From: Naganishia liquefaciens
Lineage: Eukaryota > Basidiomycota > Tremellomycetes > Filobasidiales > Filobasidiaceae
NCBI GenBank assembly: GCA_013423385.1
Contig: BLZA01000030.1
Coordinates: 761,168 to 825,167, forward strand
Direction: 5' to 3'
Length of the DNA: 64,000 nucleotides
Shown here: positions 36,800 to 48,914 of the stretch, in pieces
How the letters are laid out: every line of letters begins with the position of its first letter
Position numbering within the stretch: the first letter of the stretch is position 1
Program-made: the position numbers and the translations under genes
The notes under the pieces: model-generated
Told to the model about the DNA's origin: nothing
Database searches by the model: none
Seen by the model: only the letters and a program-made list of their open reading frames with translations

Positions 36800-38768
36800 A
36801 TGAAGCCAATCTGTTCTATTTGCCAGTGTGATCTCCTGGATGATGGACTGGATCAGTATGGTGCCGATGTGATAGTGGTCAAGGTTGCTCCATGTGGTAG
36901 GCTAAGTTTTGAACTCAAAAGAACCGCAACGGAACTGATCCAGTGTACAAACAGGTCATGTCTACCACAAGCACTGCGTTCAAAACCTGCACGATTATCA
37001 TGAAAGAACAACCAGAAACAGAGAGCCTCTAGGATGCCCAATTTGTCGACAGCTTATCGTGTCAGCAGAAGGCGAGCTTCAATGGGAACCCATCTTTCTC
37101 TCTGCCGAGGACGAATCTGCTTCCCAAAGACGCCCTGCCGACAAGAACGTTGTGCTTTCGACCAGGCACAAGTCCATTCTCGCTCTTGCCAAGGAATTCA
37201 AAGATCAGTCGCGTGATGCACTTGTCGTCAAGAAAGCTGTCGGTGAACAAAACAATCTGAGAAAGTCATCCAGAGAAGGGGTGTTTCAGCAGCTGGCGGA
37301 TTGGGCGGACAGATTGCAGGCTAAATCAAATGCGATAGAGGAAGCAGGTGCGGTGGAATTGCTAGCGGTAAGTCCATAGCTGTAATGCACTGTCAAGTCG
37401 CTGATATGCGTCCGTGCAGGACAATATACGAGAATGGCAAGCAATGTCCGGGGCCATCATCACCGCGTGCGAAGAAACCCGTAGGCTTCCAGAAGTTATC
37501 GAAAGCTACAAGTTACGAATTTCTACGCTGCAAGCCAAGATCCGAGAAAACGAAGCGAGAATGACAGAGCAAGAACGAACCCATCGACGCGATAAGCTGG
37601 ACTCGTCGGCTCGCTTCCGCCAGAAAGAAGTGGATCTAGCTCACGAGTTCCGAGAAAAAGAAGTGCGGCTCAAGGCCGACTTTGACAAAGAAGTGCAGAT
37701 GTGGCGAACCAAGTTTCAGACAGCGCAGGATAGTGGAAACAACGCAGCGAATGCCCTTCATGCACAGCTTCGGTGAGTGCGGCTCAAACGTCACTCCGAG
37801 TCGACAAGCACTCAACTATCTATCTGCAACAGTCAAACAGAAGCATTGACGGAGCAACTTGACGCCGCCAAGAACGACGAGAATCTGGCCAAAGGTCGCC
37901 TGCAAAGTCTTCGACACAAAGTACGACTCCGCGTTTGCATCGAAATGAGCGTGCCTGACGACCCTCATCTTCACAGCTTGCCAAAAAACAAGAAGAATGC
38001 AGTCAAGCCCAAACGACAATCGAGGCATATCAACGCGAGATTGCCGAACTCAAGGGAGCGAATGAAATTTCCGCTCGTCGAATCCAAGAAATGTCTGCGC
38101 AACATCAATCCTCCCGCCGCATACGACTATCGAGTTTCTCCGACGATGACATGCGCGAAGGCGGCTCGCCGGAAGCCGACACAACGGGTGGCAACGAGGA
38201 GTCGCTGCTCGTGGAGGCTCCGACGTTCGACTCGCCCTCTCGACGAAAGCGCAACATTCATCCGACGTTGCGAGTTCTGCATCCCAGAGACATTCGAATG
38301 CGCGATGCTCGTCCTAAAGGAAGCAACGTGATCGCTTTTGCCTCCGACGAGGAAGGACGAGACAAATCGCCGAACAAACGAATGAAAAACGTTCAAGGAC
38401 ATGCTAGGAACCCATTTGCGACAGTTTCAAAGGAAAATATCAATCGTAACACCGAGAGAGTGGACACGGCGAGCAAAGGTCGTGCCATCTCAGTCTCAAA
38501 GTCTCGATTCCTTGACCCGTCACAGGATGTGATTGTGCTGGATGCCTCTTCGGACCCGGCTGAGCCCGTGGAGGACGAAGTGTCATTCATGCAAATGAAG
38601 ACGGCTGTTGAAGGCCAAGGCAACGACGGCCGAGGTCAAAGACGGTTGGTCGGCGGAATGCGACACCTAAGTCATCCCCCCGCCCGGTCGAGAGCGCTGT
38701 TGCAAAGGCAACTCGTTATACAGGGAAATCGTGCGAGCGGTCCAAGAATGACTCGCAGAGCCGTTTAA
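36800..38768 (+). CDS. TRAIP-like RING and coiled-coil ubiquitin ligase
   Basis: About 580 residues. An N-terminal RING begins at residue 5: CSICQCDLLDD, VVKVAPCG, then after an intron (36899-36957) HVYHKHCVQNLH and LGCPICRQLIVS, giving the C3HHC3-type ligand order of RING-H2 fingers. A long coiled coil follows (QAKIRENEARMTEQERTHRR; FREKEVRLKADFDKEVQMWR; EALTEQLDAAKNDENLAKGR; after an intron, QTTIEAYQREIAELKGANE). The C-terminal third is basic and Ser-rich and has a strong SUMO-interaction-like motif, DVIVLDASSD (about 38528-38560). A RING at the N-terminus plus a coiled coil plus a disordered basic tail is the plan of TRAIP/NOPO, the replisome-unloading and crosslink-repair E3. The tail lacks an obvious PCNA box, so TRAIP orthology is inferred and not proven. 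Met36800 places the RING as in TRAIP. Confidence 0.72.
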
Positions 38769-39089
38769 GCATGATTGCTCGGGTGATGGAAAGAGATATG
38801 AAGCGGAACGAATGACATGTTATCGGAAGCAAAGTAGAACGTTCCGCAGAAACAGCCAGAAACTTGTCCACGTTATACATGACATCGAGCTTCAGTCTGG
38901 AATCTCATAATCAACGCAACAGCAACGCATGGCCAGAGCAGCTGACACGTCTAAAGAGCTGTCTAGACATCAAACTTTTCGACAGTGCAATATATGTGTC
39001 GATCACTCAGGCCCTCCCATTACAGTGTGTAGGATAATATACAATATGTCAAGCGCGCCGTCGACCACCGCGTCTACCGAATGACCGCA
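38769..39089. terminator. Convergent 3' region, RING gene / fucosyltransferase-like gene
   Basis: These 321 bases lie between two convergent stops and should hold both 3' UTRs and polyadenylation sites. An A/T-rich part (38985-39055, with ATATACAATAT) is a likely place for 3'-end signals. No gene seen. Confidence 0.4.
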
Positions 39090-41035
39090 TCACCAGTATT
39101 GGGTGAAATCTCTATGCCTTCCGTCCTTTGTTCGCAAGAGAGCAACATTGCTCGACAGCGCCGAGAACTGTGGTGAAAACCGCGCATGAGCATATAGGGA
39201 GACGAGATTCTGCGGGTCGACTTACTCCATTTCCGACAAACACTCCAGCTCGCCTCGCAATTTCCGTGTCGACAGCTTCGCCGACTTCTTGATCCTCCCA
39301 GTTTTGCGTCACGTCGTTTGAAGAAATGATGGTATGCCAGCCATCGCTCGCGAGCCATCTCTTCGTCTCCTCTATGAAATTGTAATCTGCGTTTGAGAGG
39401 ATGTAGATGGTATCCAGTAACGGGTGATTCGCCCGCATTCGTCGCGCCCGAGCGATGATTTCGAGGACCTCTGGATCGCACTTTGCGCGATAGAGTCCGA
39501 GGCGTGCTGCCTCGGGCATCTCGACTGAGGGAGGTACATTTTCGTTACCGGGAAGACTTGGAATCTTGTTGAACCCGACGAATGGCCTATGAGAATCGAT
39601 TCCGCAAGGTCCTTGGATCAGCGAAAGGGCTGAAACAGGGCGCCTACGTTCAGCTCACGCGGTCCGCTCTCCTAGACTTCTGCAGTAGTGGGCATCGACG
39701 CTCTTTCGCAAATGCAGCGCCAGAAGATTTTTCCATGGCAGGACCTTTCTCGGAGTCTTGACATCTTCTACTTTTTCCGGATATGGCGCGGCTCCGGGTG
39801 ACAGAATCTCGAGCGAGAGATTGATGATATCAAGGACGCGTTGGGAAAAAGAGAAGTGCTTGAGGACAGGTGCAATGCTGATGCTTTCGTAGATGTCGAT
39901 AGGCGAGCGGGATTCGAAGAACCTAAAGCAGGCAGTAGTCAGCTTGATCGCATCCCGGATTGGGGTGTCAACGACTGTGTCAACCCACACTCTATCAAAC
40001 GGATTGATCTCCACCTGCACGCATTTCGGCATGCCCGGATCTGTCAATTCCTTGACCATTCTGTCCAACTTATGATTGCCATTCTCATGCACCGCCTCGT
40101 CGTGGTCCATAGTGCCCAGGCGGATGAGCACGGTCTCCATCGGCGAACACACTTGATTGAGGAAAGCGAGCCTTGATGAACAAGAAATTTCAGGTTATGC
40201 TCGTAAAATGACCTGTGGGGACTTACGGGACGGCTCTGCGTTTTTTATAAAAGTGTTCGAAGCCACTCGAAATGCTATGCAGCAGAGCAGACATCGGGAT
40301 TCGGCTGGAGATCATTGGCCAACGCAGGGGTACCGGCAGTATCTGATTTGGGAAAAAACGCTTGATAATTGGAGGAATACGATACGACTGGGATACTTAC
40401 GGTATCCACAACATGATATGGCTCGTATGCGAGGGACCGATTCGAGAGGACGGCAAGGTGATGTTGCAGCCTTCGAAGTGTAAATTATATGTTCGAATTG
40501 CAATACGCAGCGAGAGCTTACAGAAGACTTTGCAGCTGAGGCGATGGTCGATAGTTAGCAATAGGAGTACATAAAATCACGAGGTGCGAACCTGATAATT
40601 AAAGCCTGAGTCGAGAACGAAGGAATGAGCTGAATCCAGATGGCTGCATGTGTATTACTTACCAGTCTCCTTGATCGGTGCGAAGCTTCACACGACACGT
40701 CAATGCATGTTTTGGTAGAAGGCGGACTGAACTTACCTTACATACCGTCCATCCTGCGCTTCAATCGTATCGGGTTCCCGGAGCTTGGCTATAACGGCCT
40801 TTTCCAATGCATACTCCTGCGCATAGCTCGGCGGCAACGGCGGCCGCAGCGGAAAGATGTACAAGAATGTGAGGCAAAGTGCTGGCAGTAGGCATACATT
40901 TGCGAGGCGACGGCGTGACGAGGTCGCGCGACTGCCGGATGAGTAGAAGGGCGCGAGGAATAGGTTGATGATGTAGTAGGCTTTGACTTTGAGGGAGTCT
41001 GCCATGCTGGCCGGATCGATGACAAGATCCCTCAT
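39090..41035 (-). CDS. O-fucosyltransferase-like type II membrane glycosyltransferase
   Basis: Proteins of this fungal group resemble GDP-fucose O-fucosyltransferases; the donor and acceptor in fungi are not settled. About 500 residues. Met41035 (alternative Met41005) starts a short cytosolic part and a signal anchor (VCLLPALCLTFLYIFPL). Joined exons then give YVSFAPIKETGFNYQ, LQSLL, LQHHLAVLSNRSLAYEPYHV, ILPVPLRWPMISSRIPMSAL, the GDP-binding-like NLLALHLRKSVDAHYC, and PFVGFNKIPSLPGN. The end reads PLLDTIYILSNADYNF, GEAVDTEIARRAGVFVGNG, FSALSSNVALLRTKDGRHRD and YW, which is the family's closing block. There are about eight introns, several with very short exons (14-16 nt) near 40510-40620. 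The family's usual HxRRxD near HLRK is altered (HLRKSVDAHYC), so nucleotide-sugar chemistry may differ. Probably Golgi or ER. Confidence 0.8.
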
Positions 41036-41608
41036 GGTGATGGGCTCCCGAGCTGGAGGTGACGGAATGGGTTCCAGCGGTGAAGTAATCCCCTTCGCAG
41101 AGAACGACCACCTTTGGAGGACCGGTTCGAGGTGAATTGCTTGGCGGACTCAGGGGAAATCAAGCGGCCGCGTTTCAACGGCGATCGGAAGAGCACGCGC
41201 CGTTTGAATTCAACACGAGGAGATTATTATATAGATCGGAGCTGAATCAGCTATGGCTTATCCCTTCGAGCTTTGAGATCATGCTCCGCCTTGCTTTTGA
41301 TATCCCTCGATAAGCCATACTCCTCGGATTCACACAATCATTCGGAAGCTTACGATCGCGAAGAGACAACGAAGAGATCACGAGAGAGCTGGCGGGAGGC
41401 CCACAAATCGTAACGTAATAGCCTGAAAAGCTCGGACCCGGAACTTGGTACCCCCCCTGAGCGCCCCTGTGAACCCCTTCGCTTATGGCCGAGAATCCGA
41501 GATCGGTCCGCATGGGGATGCGCAACATCGACGTCGTCTTGATTAGACGGCGATGCAGTCAGCATTCGTTGCCTGTTCGCTTAAAGTTCAAGCACCCGAC
41601 TTCCGAGC
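41036..41608. promoter_or_regulatory. Divergent region between the fucosyltransferase-like gene and DPP5
   Basis: These 573 bases separate two divergent starts of secretory-pathway genes. Open frames on both strands have no motif. A run of eight Cs lies near 41453-41466 (ACCCCCCCTG). Nothing else seen. Confidence 0.4.
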
Positions 41609-44351
41609 ATGAAGGCTCAGGTGTTGGTCTCTCTATGGCTCGCTCTGGCGACCAGCGTCTCTGCCCGAAACCCAGACAATCTCAAGAAAGACCATGACGT
41701 CGTATTCACGCCCAAGGACATGTTGGCATTGCCCCGGCCTGCGCCAGTTGTCGTCGCTCCTGATGGTCGGCTCGGCTTGAGTGTTCTCAGTCAACATAGC
41801 TTTGAGACGAGAAAGTGAGGGTCGTGCTGCAAAGATGACCCGTTGATATTCGTTGACACGCTTCGCTTGCAGGACGACCGCGTCGTTACATGTCATCCGT
41901 CTCAATGAGACTTCGGGTCCTGAACCGGTCCTTGCGCTGGAGAGTGTGCCCGGACGCTTCTCCTTCTCCGATCCGGTCTGGCTTTCCGAATATACATTCG
42001 CATATATCAACCGTACAAACGCCGATGTCGCCGTCTGGTCTCGAGACTTGCATCACACTGGTCATCACGGTCTCGCTCTTGCAGAGCCCCGGCATCTGCT
42101 GGACTTTCCGACCGGAAGCTCTCCGTCGTCGCTTAAATTCCTCTCCGACAAGAAATCTGCCTCAAAAGCTTCATCGGGCGTCTTGGCATTCTCGGCGCAT
42201 GTTTGGTTGGGTCACGATATCGAAGACACGCAGAGGCTAGAGGAAGAGTATGCTAATCGAGGCGATGATGCAATGATTTGGGACGAACTTTTTATTCGGT
42301 ACGTGAGATTTTTTCCAGGATTCGATCTCGCATTGATGTCTAGCTCAGAGAATGGGACGCTTGGAGGAACCCAGACAAGGTCCACCAGATCTTCCTCGCT
42401 CACATTCCCGCCTCGGGAGCCGAGGCAGCCAAAGCGAAGAAACCCGTCTTCCACTCGCCCTTCAATGCATCAGGCATTTGGTCTTTGATGCAGCCCTTCG
42501 AGACGTCGGACTACGACCTTACCTGGGATCATGCGCACCATGGAGGACGAAGGGTTCGACTTGCAGTACAGATCAAGGACAAGCACCTCAACTATGCTTT
42601 CAACTCTCGACGACAGATTTATCTCACTTCGGTCCACTCTCCATCTTCAGGCGGAAATGGCTTCGCCTCGGATGGAGATGTGCAGATGGTGACATCAGGC
42701 GAACATGGCGACGTTTCCGCCATCACCTTCAATCCGAATGGCACCATTCTTTCGTGGTTGCAGCGCGAAGAGAACGGCGCAGAGAGCGCCCGATCCCGAC
42801 TCGTCACTTACGATCTTGGATTGCAAACTAGGACAGTCTGGACCGAGACGTGGGATCGTAGTCCGTCTGCAATTGCCTGGGCCAAAAATAGTGAATCGAT
42901 TTACCTACTTGCAGAAGATCAAGGCTCCACGTTGCCTTACCATCTTACCCATCCTGGACACCTGCCAACACCTTTGTTGTTCAATGGGACAACGTCGTCC
43001 ATTACTCCACTCGGTGACTCGCGTTTCCTCCTTGGCATCAGTACGCTGACACACCCAACGGAAAACTATATTCTCGAGCTGCACGCTCCCAAACACCAGG
43101 ATGGTGATACCGATGGCGACAAGCTCCCCTTCTCTAATCTGACCTCGCTCACCCATTGGTCGGACCCGGGACTTGCACACGTCAACTTGGCCAAGGGGGA
43201 AAAATTCTGGTTCAAGGGCGCTCAAGGCAGAGATGTTATGGGCTGGTTTTTGCCTCCTCGTGGCTATAAGAAAGGCTCGCACAAGAAATGGCCTTTGGCT
43301 TTCCTAATTCATGGTGGCCCGGAAGGCGCGTGGGAGGATTCATGGTCAACCCGATGGAACCTGAATGTGTTCGCCCAGCAAGGCTACGCGGTTGTGGCCA
43401 TCAATCCGACCGGCTCGACGGGCTATGGTCAGGATTTCGTGGAGGCAATCTACCAAAACTGGGGCGGAAGTGAGTCACAGTCTACATGGCACCAGCATAA
43501 CGGCTAAAGATGTTTGACCACAGGCCCTTACAAGGATCTTGTCGCTGGACTGCAGTATATCTTGGGAGAGCATCCTGAGATCGATCCCGATAGACTCACA
43601 GCTCTTGGCGCCAGCTACGGAGGTAAGACTTTATGGCCTCACCAGTTGGGAATAATATCAAGCATTTGTGTCAATCTCTAGGCTACATGATCAACTGGCT
43701 GCAAGGACACAATGAATTGGTGCGCAAGACTCTTTGTACAGTGTCCCCCCATAATACGCTAATTCAGCATTAACGATAGACAAACTTCAAGGCATTCGTG
43801 TGCCATGACGGTCTCTTCGGTGAGCTTTCCTGGAGGTGGACCCGTCAGATAACTTATACTAAATCCTCGCTGCAGAGACCCACATGATGTATTACATGAC
43901 TGAGCAAGTATATTTCCCTCAAAGGTATGGATTCACTCTTTTAGCTCGAAGAAAAAGGCCCTCATACGAGCAGAGAAAACGGGGGACTTCCTCCTTGGCA
44001 GACACGCGCCCCGTACGAAAAATGGTCACCGAACAACTTCGTGCATGAGTGGTCTACACCGGCACTGATTATACATGGTGGTAAAGGTAAGCACGCAACG
44101 ATATCCATATCTAGCCACCCAGCTTAACAGACCGTGCAGACTTCCGAGTGCCCGACACACAGGGCATTTCCGCGTTCACGGCTCTTCAGTCTCGGGGGAT
44201 TCCCTCTCGATTCTTATACTTCAAAGACGAGAATCATTGGGTCCTTGATCCGCAGAACAGTCTTCGCTGGCATCAAGAGGTCTTCCGATGGCTTGACGAA
44301 TGGGTGGGGCACGCAAATGAGGATTACGCGCTCTCTCTGCAGATACAATAG
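41609..44351 (+). CDS. DPP5: Secreted dipeptidyl-peptidase V (prolyl oligopeptidase family S9)
   Basis: DPP V is a secreted serine peptidase that removes N-terminal dipeptides. About 770 residues. Met41609 starts a signal peptide (AQVLVSLWLALATSVSA). The beta-propeller part includes FTPKDMLALPRPAPVVVAPD, FSFSDPVWLSEYTFAYINRT and WDAWRNPDKVHQIF. The alpha/beta hydrolase part has WPLAFLIHGGPEGAWEDSWS, YAVVAINPTGSTGYGQDF, the nucleophile motif ALGASYGG (Ser near 43614), YMINWLQGHNE, FKAFVCHDGLF, the acid in IIHGGKDFRVP and the catalytic His in KDENHWVLDP. The triad is complete. About eight introns; the one after YFPQ ends at an acceptor near 43975 that restores ENGGLPPWQTRAPYEKWSP. Several N-glycosylation sequons occur (NET, NRT, NGT, NLT). 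It ends ALSLQIQ. It looks intact and functional. Confidence 0.94.
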
Positions 44352-44586
44352 ATCGGGATGCTAGCCCAAGTGGAATATCCTATTGAATCACTCACGACCG
44401 TGTCGTATGTATAGGTCAGTCATCACTTTGGCAGATTCGCGATGGACCCCAGCCCGCAACATTCTAGCGAGATCTCTCATCTCGACATCCGATGGGAGCC
44501 GTTGTCAACAGGAATTCTCTATGCACAATGTGGACGCAACTTTTGATGACTACGGCAGAACTACCCGGAGAATGTTGTCTATGGGT

Positions 44587-47500
44587 CTAAGGGTTCATCA
44601 TGACTTGAGCGGTTTGCAGAGCATTCAAGGCTTCTTGCCCCTCCCATGCTTTGGCCGAAGGGCCGATCTGGTACTCTTGCACTCTAACGAATTCTTGAAG
44701 TTCGTTTCTCGCTTCCGGAGCAAGATAGCTGCCGTATGGTGATTGAAGGTGGGTCTTGAGGTCCTGAATCGCCTGTCGAGCGGCCCTTCCCGCGCTCCAT
44801 GGCTCGTACTTCAGAAATCCCTCGAAAGATCGCAGGAATTCCAAAGTTTCTTCGACCGGCTAAGCAAAAAAATCCATCAGTCGCCTCCGGCACATCACCG
44901 CCTCGCAAAATTCAACACTGACCCTGTACAGCAAGCTCGCATCACAGATTTTGATTAGATGCAACAGTGCTCTCTGAAAGGGTGCGAGGTGCGCTACTCG
45001 GCTGGCGCCTCGCTGTGCCGGCAGGATGGCAAGCATAGCGCTAAGCAAAGGGCGTGAGCATTGCATTCGACCGTTGCGTCATCTTCGCTCACGACACCAT
45101 AGATTGACCGCTCCAGCTCCCGTCTTCATCGCTGATCGCGGTCCAGAATGGTCCCTCCGCACCGAGCATGACCGCTTTCTCCTCTTCGGCTTCCTCTCCC
45201 GCTGAGTTGAACCACCACTGATGAAAGGTGTGCACCGAAGTCCGAGCCTCGTGGACTAGCTGATATACGATTCTGGGATCTTCCAGCAAACTTTGATAAG
45301 GTATTTGTAGCGTGTGGGAAACCAAACCGAGGACCCGATTAAACACGTTCCACTTGCTATTGGTGAATTTCAGTCCCGTGATCGTGAGTTCTCCATCGGA
45401 GACATTGTACTCGAATGCCTGCCATGAGTGTCAATCAGAAACTTCGTCAGAGAGATTCTTGCGCTCACCTTTAACGCAGATAATTGAGGGAGATTTAAAG
45501 CGAAACGCATTTGCGAATCAATCTGAGAGGCTGTATCTTGGCACTCCGTTTCATTTAGCAGCTTCGCCTTTCCCTTATCCTGGACCACGTTGTCGCTTTT
45601 GTAAGCGTAGTTTGCGTCTTTACGTTTGTTCTCGAGCGCATCGAGCAACTTCGATTCAAAGCCTTGTAGCCGCTTTTCTTGCGCTGGAGAGTCGTCTAGA
45701 AAGGGATTCAAGACAGAAGCTCCGCTAAATTGGAGCTGTTGCAGAGGTGTACCGTCTTCGGAAGAAGAAGAGCTCAATTCCAGGTCATCCTTGAAGTTGT
45801 ACTAGACAGCAACAGTACCGATGGGTCCGGCGTCAGGATGAAATGCCTCGCGCTACAGTGTATCGAATTCGAGGACATACCGCGAATTGATCGACATCAT
45901 TCCAGGCGGACGACAGCACTTGAACATCAATGGATCTTCCTCCAACTTCTCTTGAGCTGGATCCTTGCGGGGTCTGTGGGAGTCGTTCGAATTGGTCCAG
46001 GTCGAGTTCTCTGTGGTCGCGGCAAGCTCCAGGGGCTAGTAAACACAAAATATCGGGGTTTGACTGAAGTGAAGGCAGAGAGTTTTCTATTGGCTGGAAG
46101 ACAATGAATATGATATCAGATGTCAAAATTGTTACTCGGTTTTTTCTAAATCGTGCGAAGTCTGATTACCTCTAGAGGTAAACCTAATCCGAACTGAATA
46201 AGGCTGCTGATGATCGCTTGAAAAGATCCAGACATCACGGCCGAGGAAGCACTCGCTCGGAAGACCTGTCTGTACCAGCTTTGAGAGGAAAGATTCAGCG
46301 GCGACACGGTCATAAAGCCATCATGCAAATTTCATCTCCTTACAGCCATACTCACAGATACAAGTCATGCCACGAGATATGTCGACCGATCACCGGCCCG
46401 CTGGCGAGTTCTCTCGAGAGCAATGTCCTGAAGCTGTCTTCCGGAATCAAGCTGGCTTTCGCGAGGTAATAAACGATAGGATGCGACGGAAGCTCCTCGG
46501 GGTAACAACGCAGACGACTGGCGACAATGAGCAGAAGAAACTTGAATGTCACGTATGATCCGTTCACGACCGGATCCCAGGGTTGCAAGTTCTCCTGCAC
46601 AGCACAGCGAGTCAAAGTCAGTGGAAAAGAGAGACCAACCTTGTCGGGGCTCACGGAGATTCGAAGTGCCGATGGATCGACAACCAGCGGGACTTCCCTT
46701 GAGGATGACTCTGAATGACCTTGCTTTTCAGGAGCCAGGATACCGCCTGGTCCGTGCATCGAAGTCTGCGAAGATGACGAGCTTGCAGGTGAACTACGCG
46801 ATCGTGACGTCAGTCTTTTCTCTGAACCGGAAGACTCTGCAAGGAGGATGTTTGTATCCCATTCCTGCCCATACGCGAGGTTACGGACGAGACCAATGAG
46901 CCAAGTCTGGGTATCATTCTAGCCAACATCTTCGACTTACGCGAAAAGTCAACTGCGATTGTGTTTCTTGAAGGAGCTCCGCTGGTTCCAAAAGCCTTTC
47001 GCCACTATCTGCTGGACTCAATAAAGCATAACGATCATCGTCTTCGGCCATTGGCAAAGATGGGTCTTTAGCACGGGTTCCCCTGCTCAGCACTGTCTTT
47101 GCAGATATGCTGGGGGCGATTTCTCTTCCCAGTTCGATCGAGTCATGAGAGTTGTCGCCCAAAGCCAGCTCGCATTCCGTTTCTGATACACCATGTTGAG
47201 CTCCCGAGATGTCGCTATAATGAGCAAGGTGTGGGTCGCTGATCCTGCCACTACTGATTTCGCGTACCAACGACTCGCTCAAAGTGGCTGAATCAATCCT
47301 CTCGGTCTGCTGCGCTTCGGAGTTCGACGACAAGCTTGGCGAAGGACCCATCATCAGAGGAGGCGTTGCAACGGGATCACCGTCACGGATCCCAGCTTTC
47401 CACCAGAATTGGAGCTTGTTTGGATCCTCGGCAGAATCGTATGATTCCTGAAGGGCTGCGCCTTCCGAATGCCGGACGGTGAGCATACGAGCATTGTTCT

Positions 47501-48344
47501 CGAAACAGGGAGAACCTTGCCCCATGCCGAGATGCATTCGCAGACGTTGTTCCGAGAGGCGAGGAGGCTCCGATGTCGCTCTTCTGTCTTGCGAAGACGG
47601 AGCCGGATGTGGAAGGGGAAGCTCCTCAGCGTGTATTCTGTGTTTGGGTGCGCTCAGCGTTGACAAGGGTCGATCCAAGGATTGGGATGAATCTGTGTTG
47701 ATCAAGAAGGGGTCCAGACATCCAATCCGCAATGGGCACGAGCGAGTCTGCTTACCACGCATAGTGTTCTCGTTGTCAGGCGGATCGAGCTCGAGGTTGA
47801 AGATTTGCACGAAAGATTCGGGCGAACTATTGGTGTTGTCTCGATTCTCGGATATGGACTCTGCCTGAGACGTTGTGCGGGACAGGACCACATGCCTGAG
47901 GGTGCGAGACGACTGATGACCGATGGCAATGTTTGCGGTTTCGAGAATTGTCGAAAATGCTCGTCCCAAACCTGTCGGGGGCGAACCGCTCTCTCCGATG
48001 TCCTGCATCTCTGTTGGTACAGAAATTTCCGCCATTTCTGATGCATTGGGGAACTGTGTCTCTAGATTTAGCAGGCTGAAAGGAGAGGACGTCGTCGAAA
48101 GCTGCTGAGCAAATTGTACATCACGGGACGGTGTTCGCTGATTCATTCGCGTCGATCCGGAAGCACGGCGGGTTGGAAATCTCGCTGCATCGATGACTTG
48201 CACTTCCTCCTGCATCACTCTCTCCCTCGTTATCACGGTCTCGGACTGGTCCTCACCCTGCGGACCCGCTGAAAAATGTGAACCAGAGGACTCGCTATAA
48301 GGGGAAGCGGGTGATTGCGATTGTTCCGGTTCGGTATCCATCAT
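44587..48344 (-). CDS. Large protein of unknown function (about 1,090 residues)
   Basis: I do not recognise the family. From Met48344 the N-terminal half (to about 46925) is Ser/Glu-rich and probably disordered, cut by an intron at about 47759-47697 (ENTMR joins DSSQSLDR). After an intron ending near 46862 come EWDTNILLAESSG and, past another intron, ENLQPWDPVVNGSYVTFKFL, LLIVASRLRCYPEELPSHPI and VYYLAKASLIPEDSFRTLLS, then WYRQVFRASASSAVMSGSFQ, AIISSLIQFGLGLPLE, YNFKDDLELSSSSSEDG, FESKLLDALENKRKD, AFEYNVSDGELTITGLKFTN, WNVFNRVLGLVSHTLQIPYQ, AMLAILPAQRGASRVAH, and a helical end PVEETLEFLRSFEGF to QTAQVMMNP. The C-terminal half is ordered-looking, Trp- and Leu-rich, with two hydrophobic stretches that may be membrane-associated or buried helices. 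Each intron restores the frame, which supports a real gene. Function unknown; some exon edges are approximate. Confidence 0.72.
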
Positions 48345-48914
48345 GGTATTATCTTATTCGCTGGGAAAAAAGGTGTTCGCAGGCGCCAGAGGAGGACGAG
48401 AAGTAACAGCTGGACCGGTGCTGCACGGTGACAGGAAGAGCGGTCGACTAGGATATGCTTGCGAGAGATTTGTTGATCAATAGCGAAGGTGATATACTTG
48501 AGTGACGAGGTGTCAGAATTGCCTCCTTTCAGTCCTTTCCCGGCTCGCTGACAATTTCTTCATTGATGGAAGGTACCAATAGCAGGAACCTTCCATCACG
48601 GGCATTAGGAGCAGGAAAGTGGCGAACAATGGGAACGGTCACGTGTCCGCGGTGATATTCTTCCTTGCCACAGGAACATGAAACTCGATGCTGTTGAGCG
48701 TTCCCCCGCAAGCTTGTCGTTCGCAAAGCTGCGGCGTACTTATTCGCCATACTATGACTCTAGAACAGATAGGGCAGCAAGTATAACAAGACCGCTGGAG
48801 ATCGACTTGCTCACCGACAGGTTCGGGAAAATTCCTCGAATATTATAACAGTGCAAATCCAACGGCTACCAAATACCCAGATACAACACCCATTTCGCAG
48901 GGCACAATTACCGA
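48345..48914. other. Intergenic region between two minus-strand genes
   Basis: These 570 bases hold the 3' UTR of the SPX-RING gene and the promoter of the unknown gene. A minus frame of 73 codons (48529-48750, with ATG) is present; it has CSCGKEE but no family, and could be a leader ORF. A single CACGTG lies at about 48641. No RNA gene seen. Confidence 0.4.

Noticed and set aside
48529-48750. 73-codon minus-strand ORF with ATG
   Set aside because: Contains CSCGKEE but no recognisable fold; more likely leader or 3' UTR sequence between two minus-strand genes.
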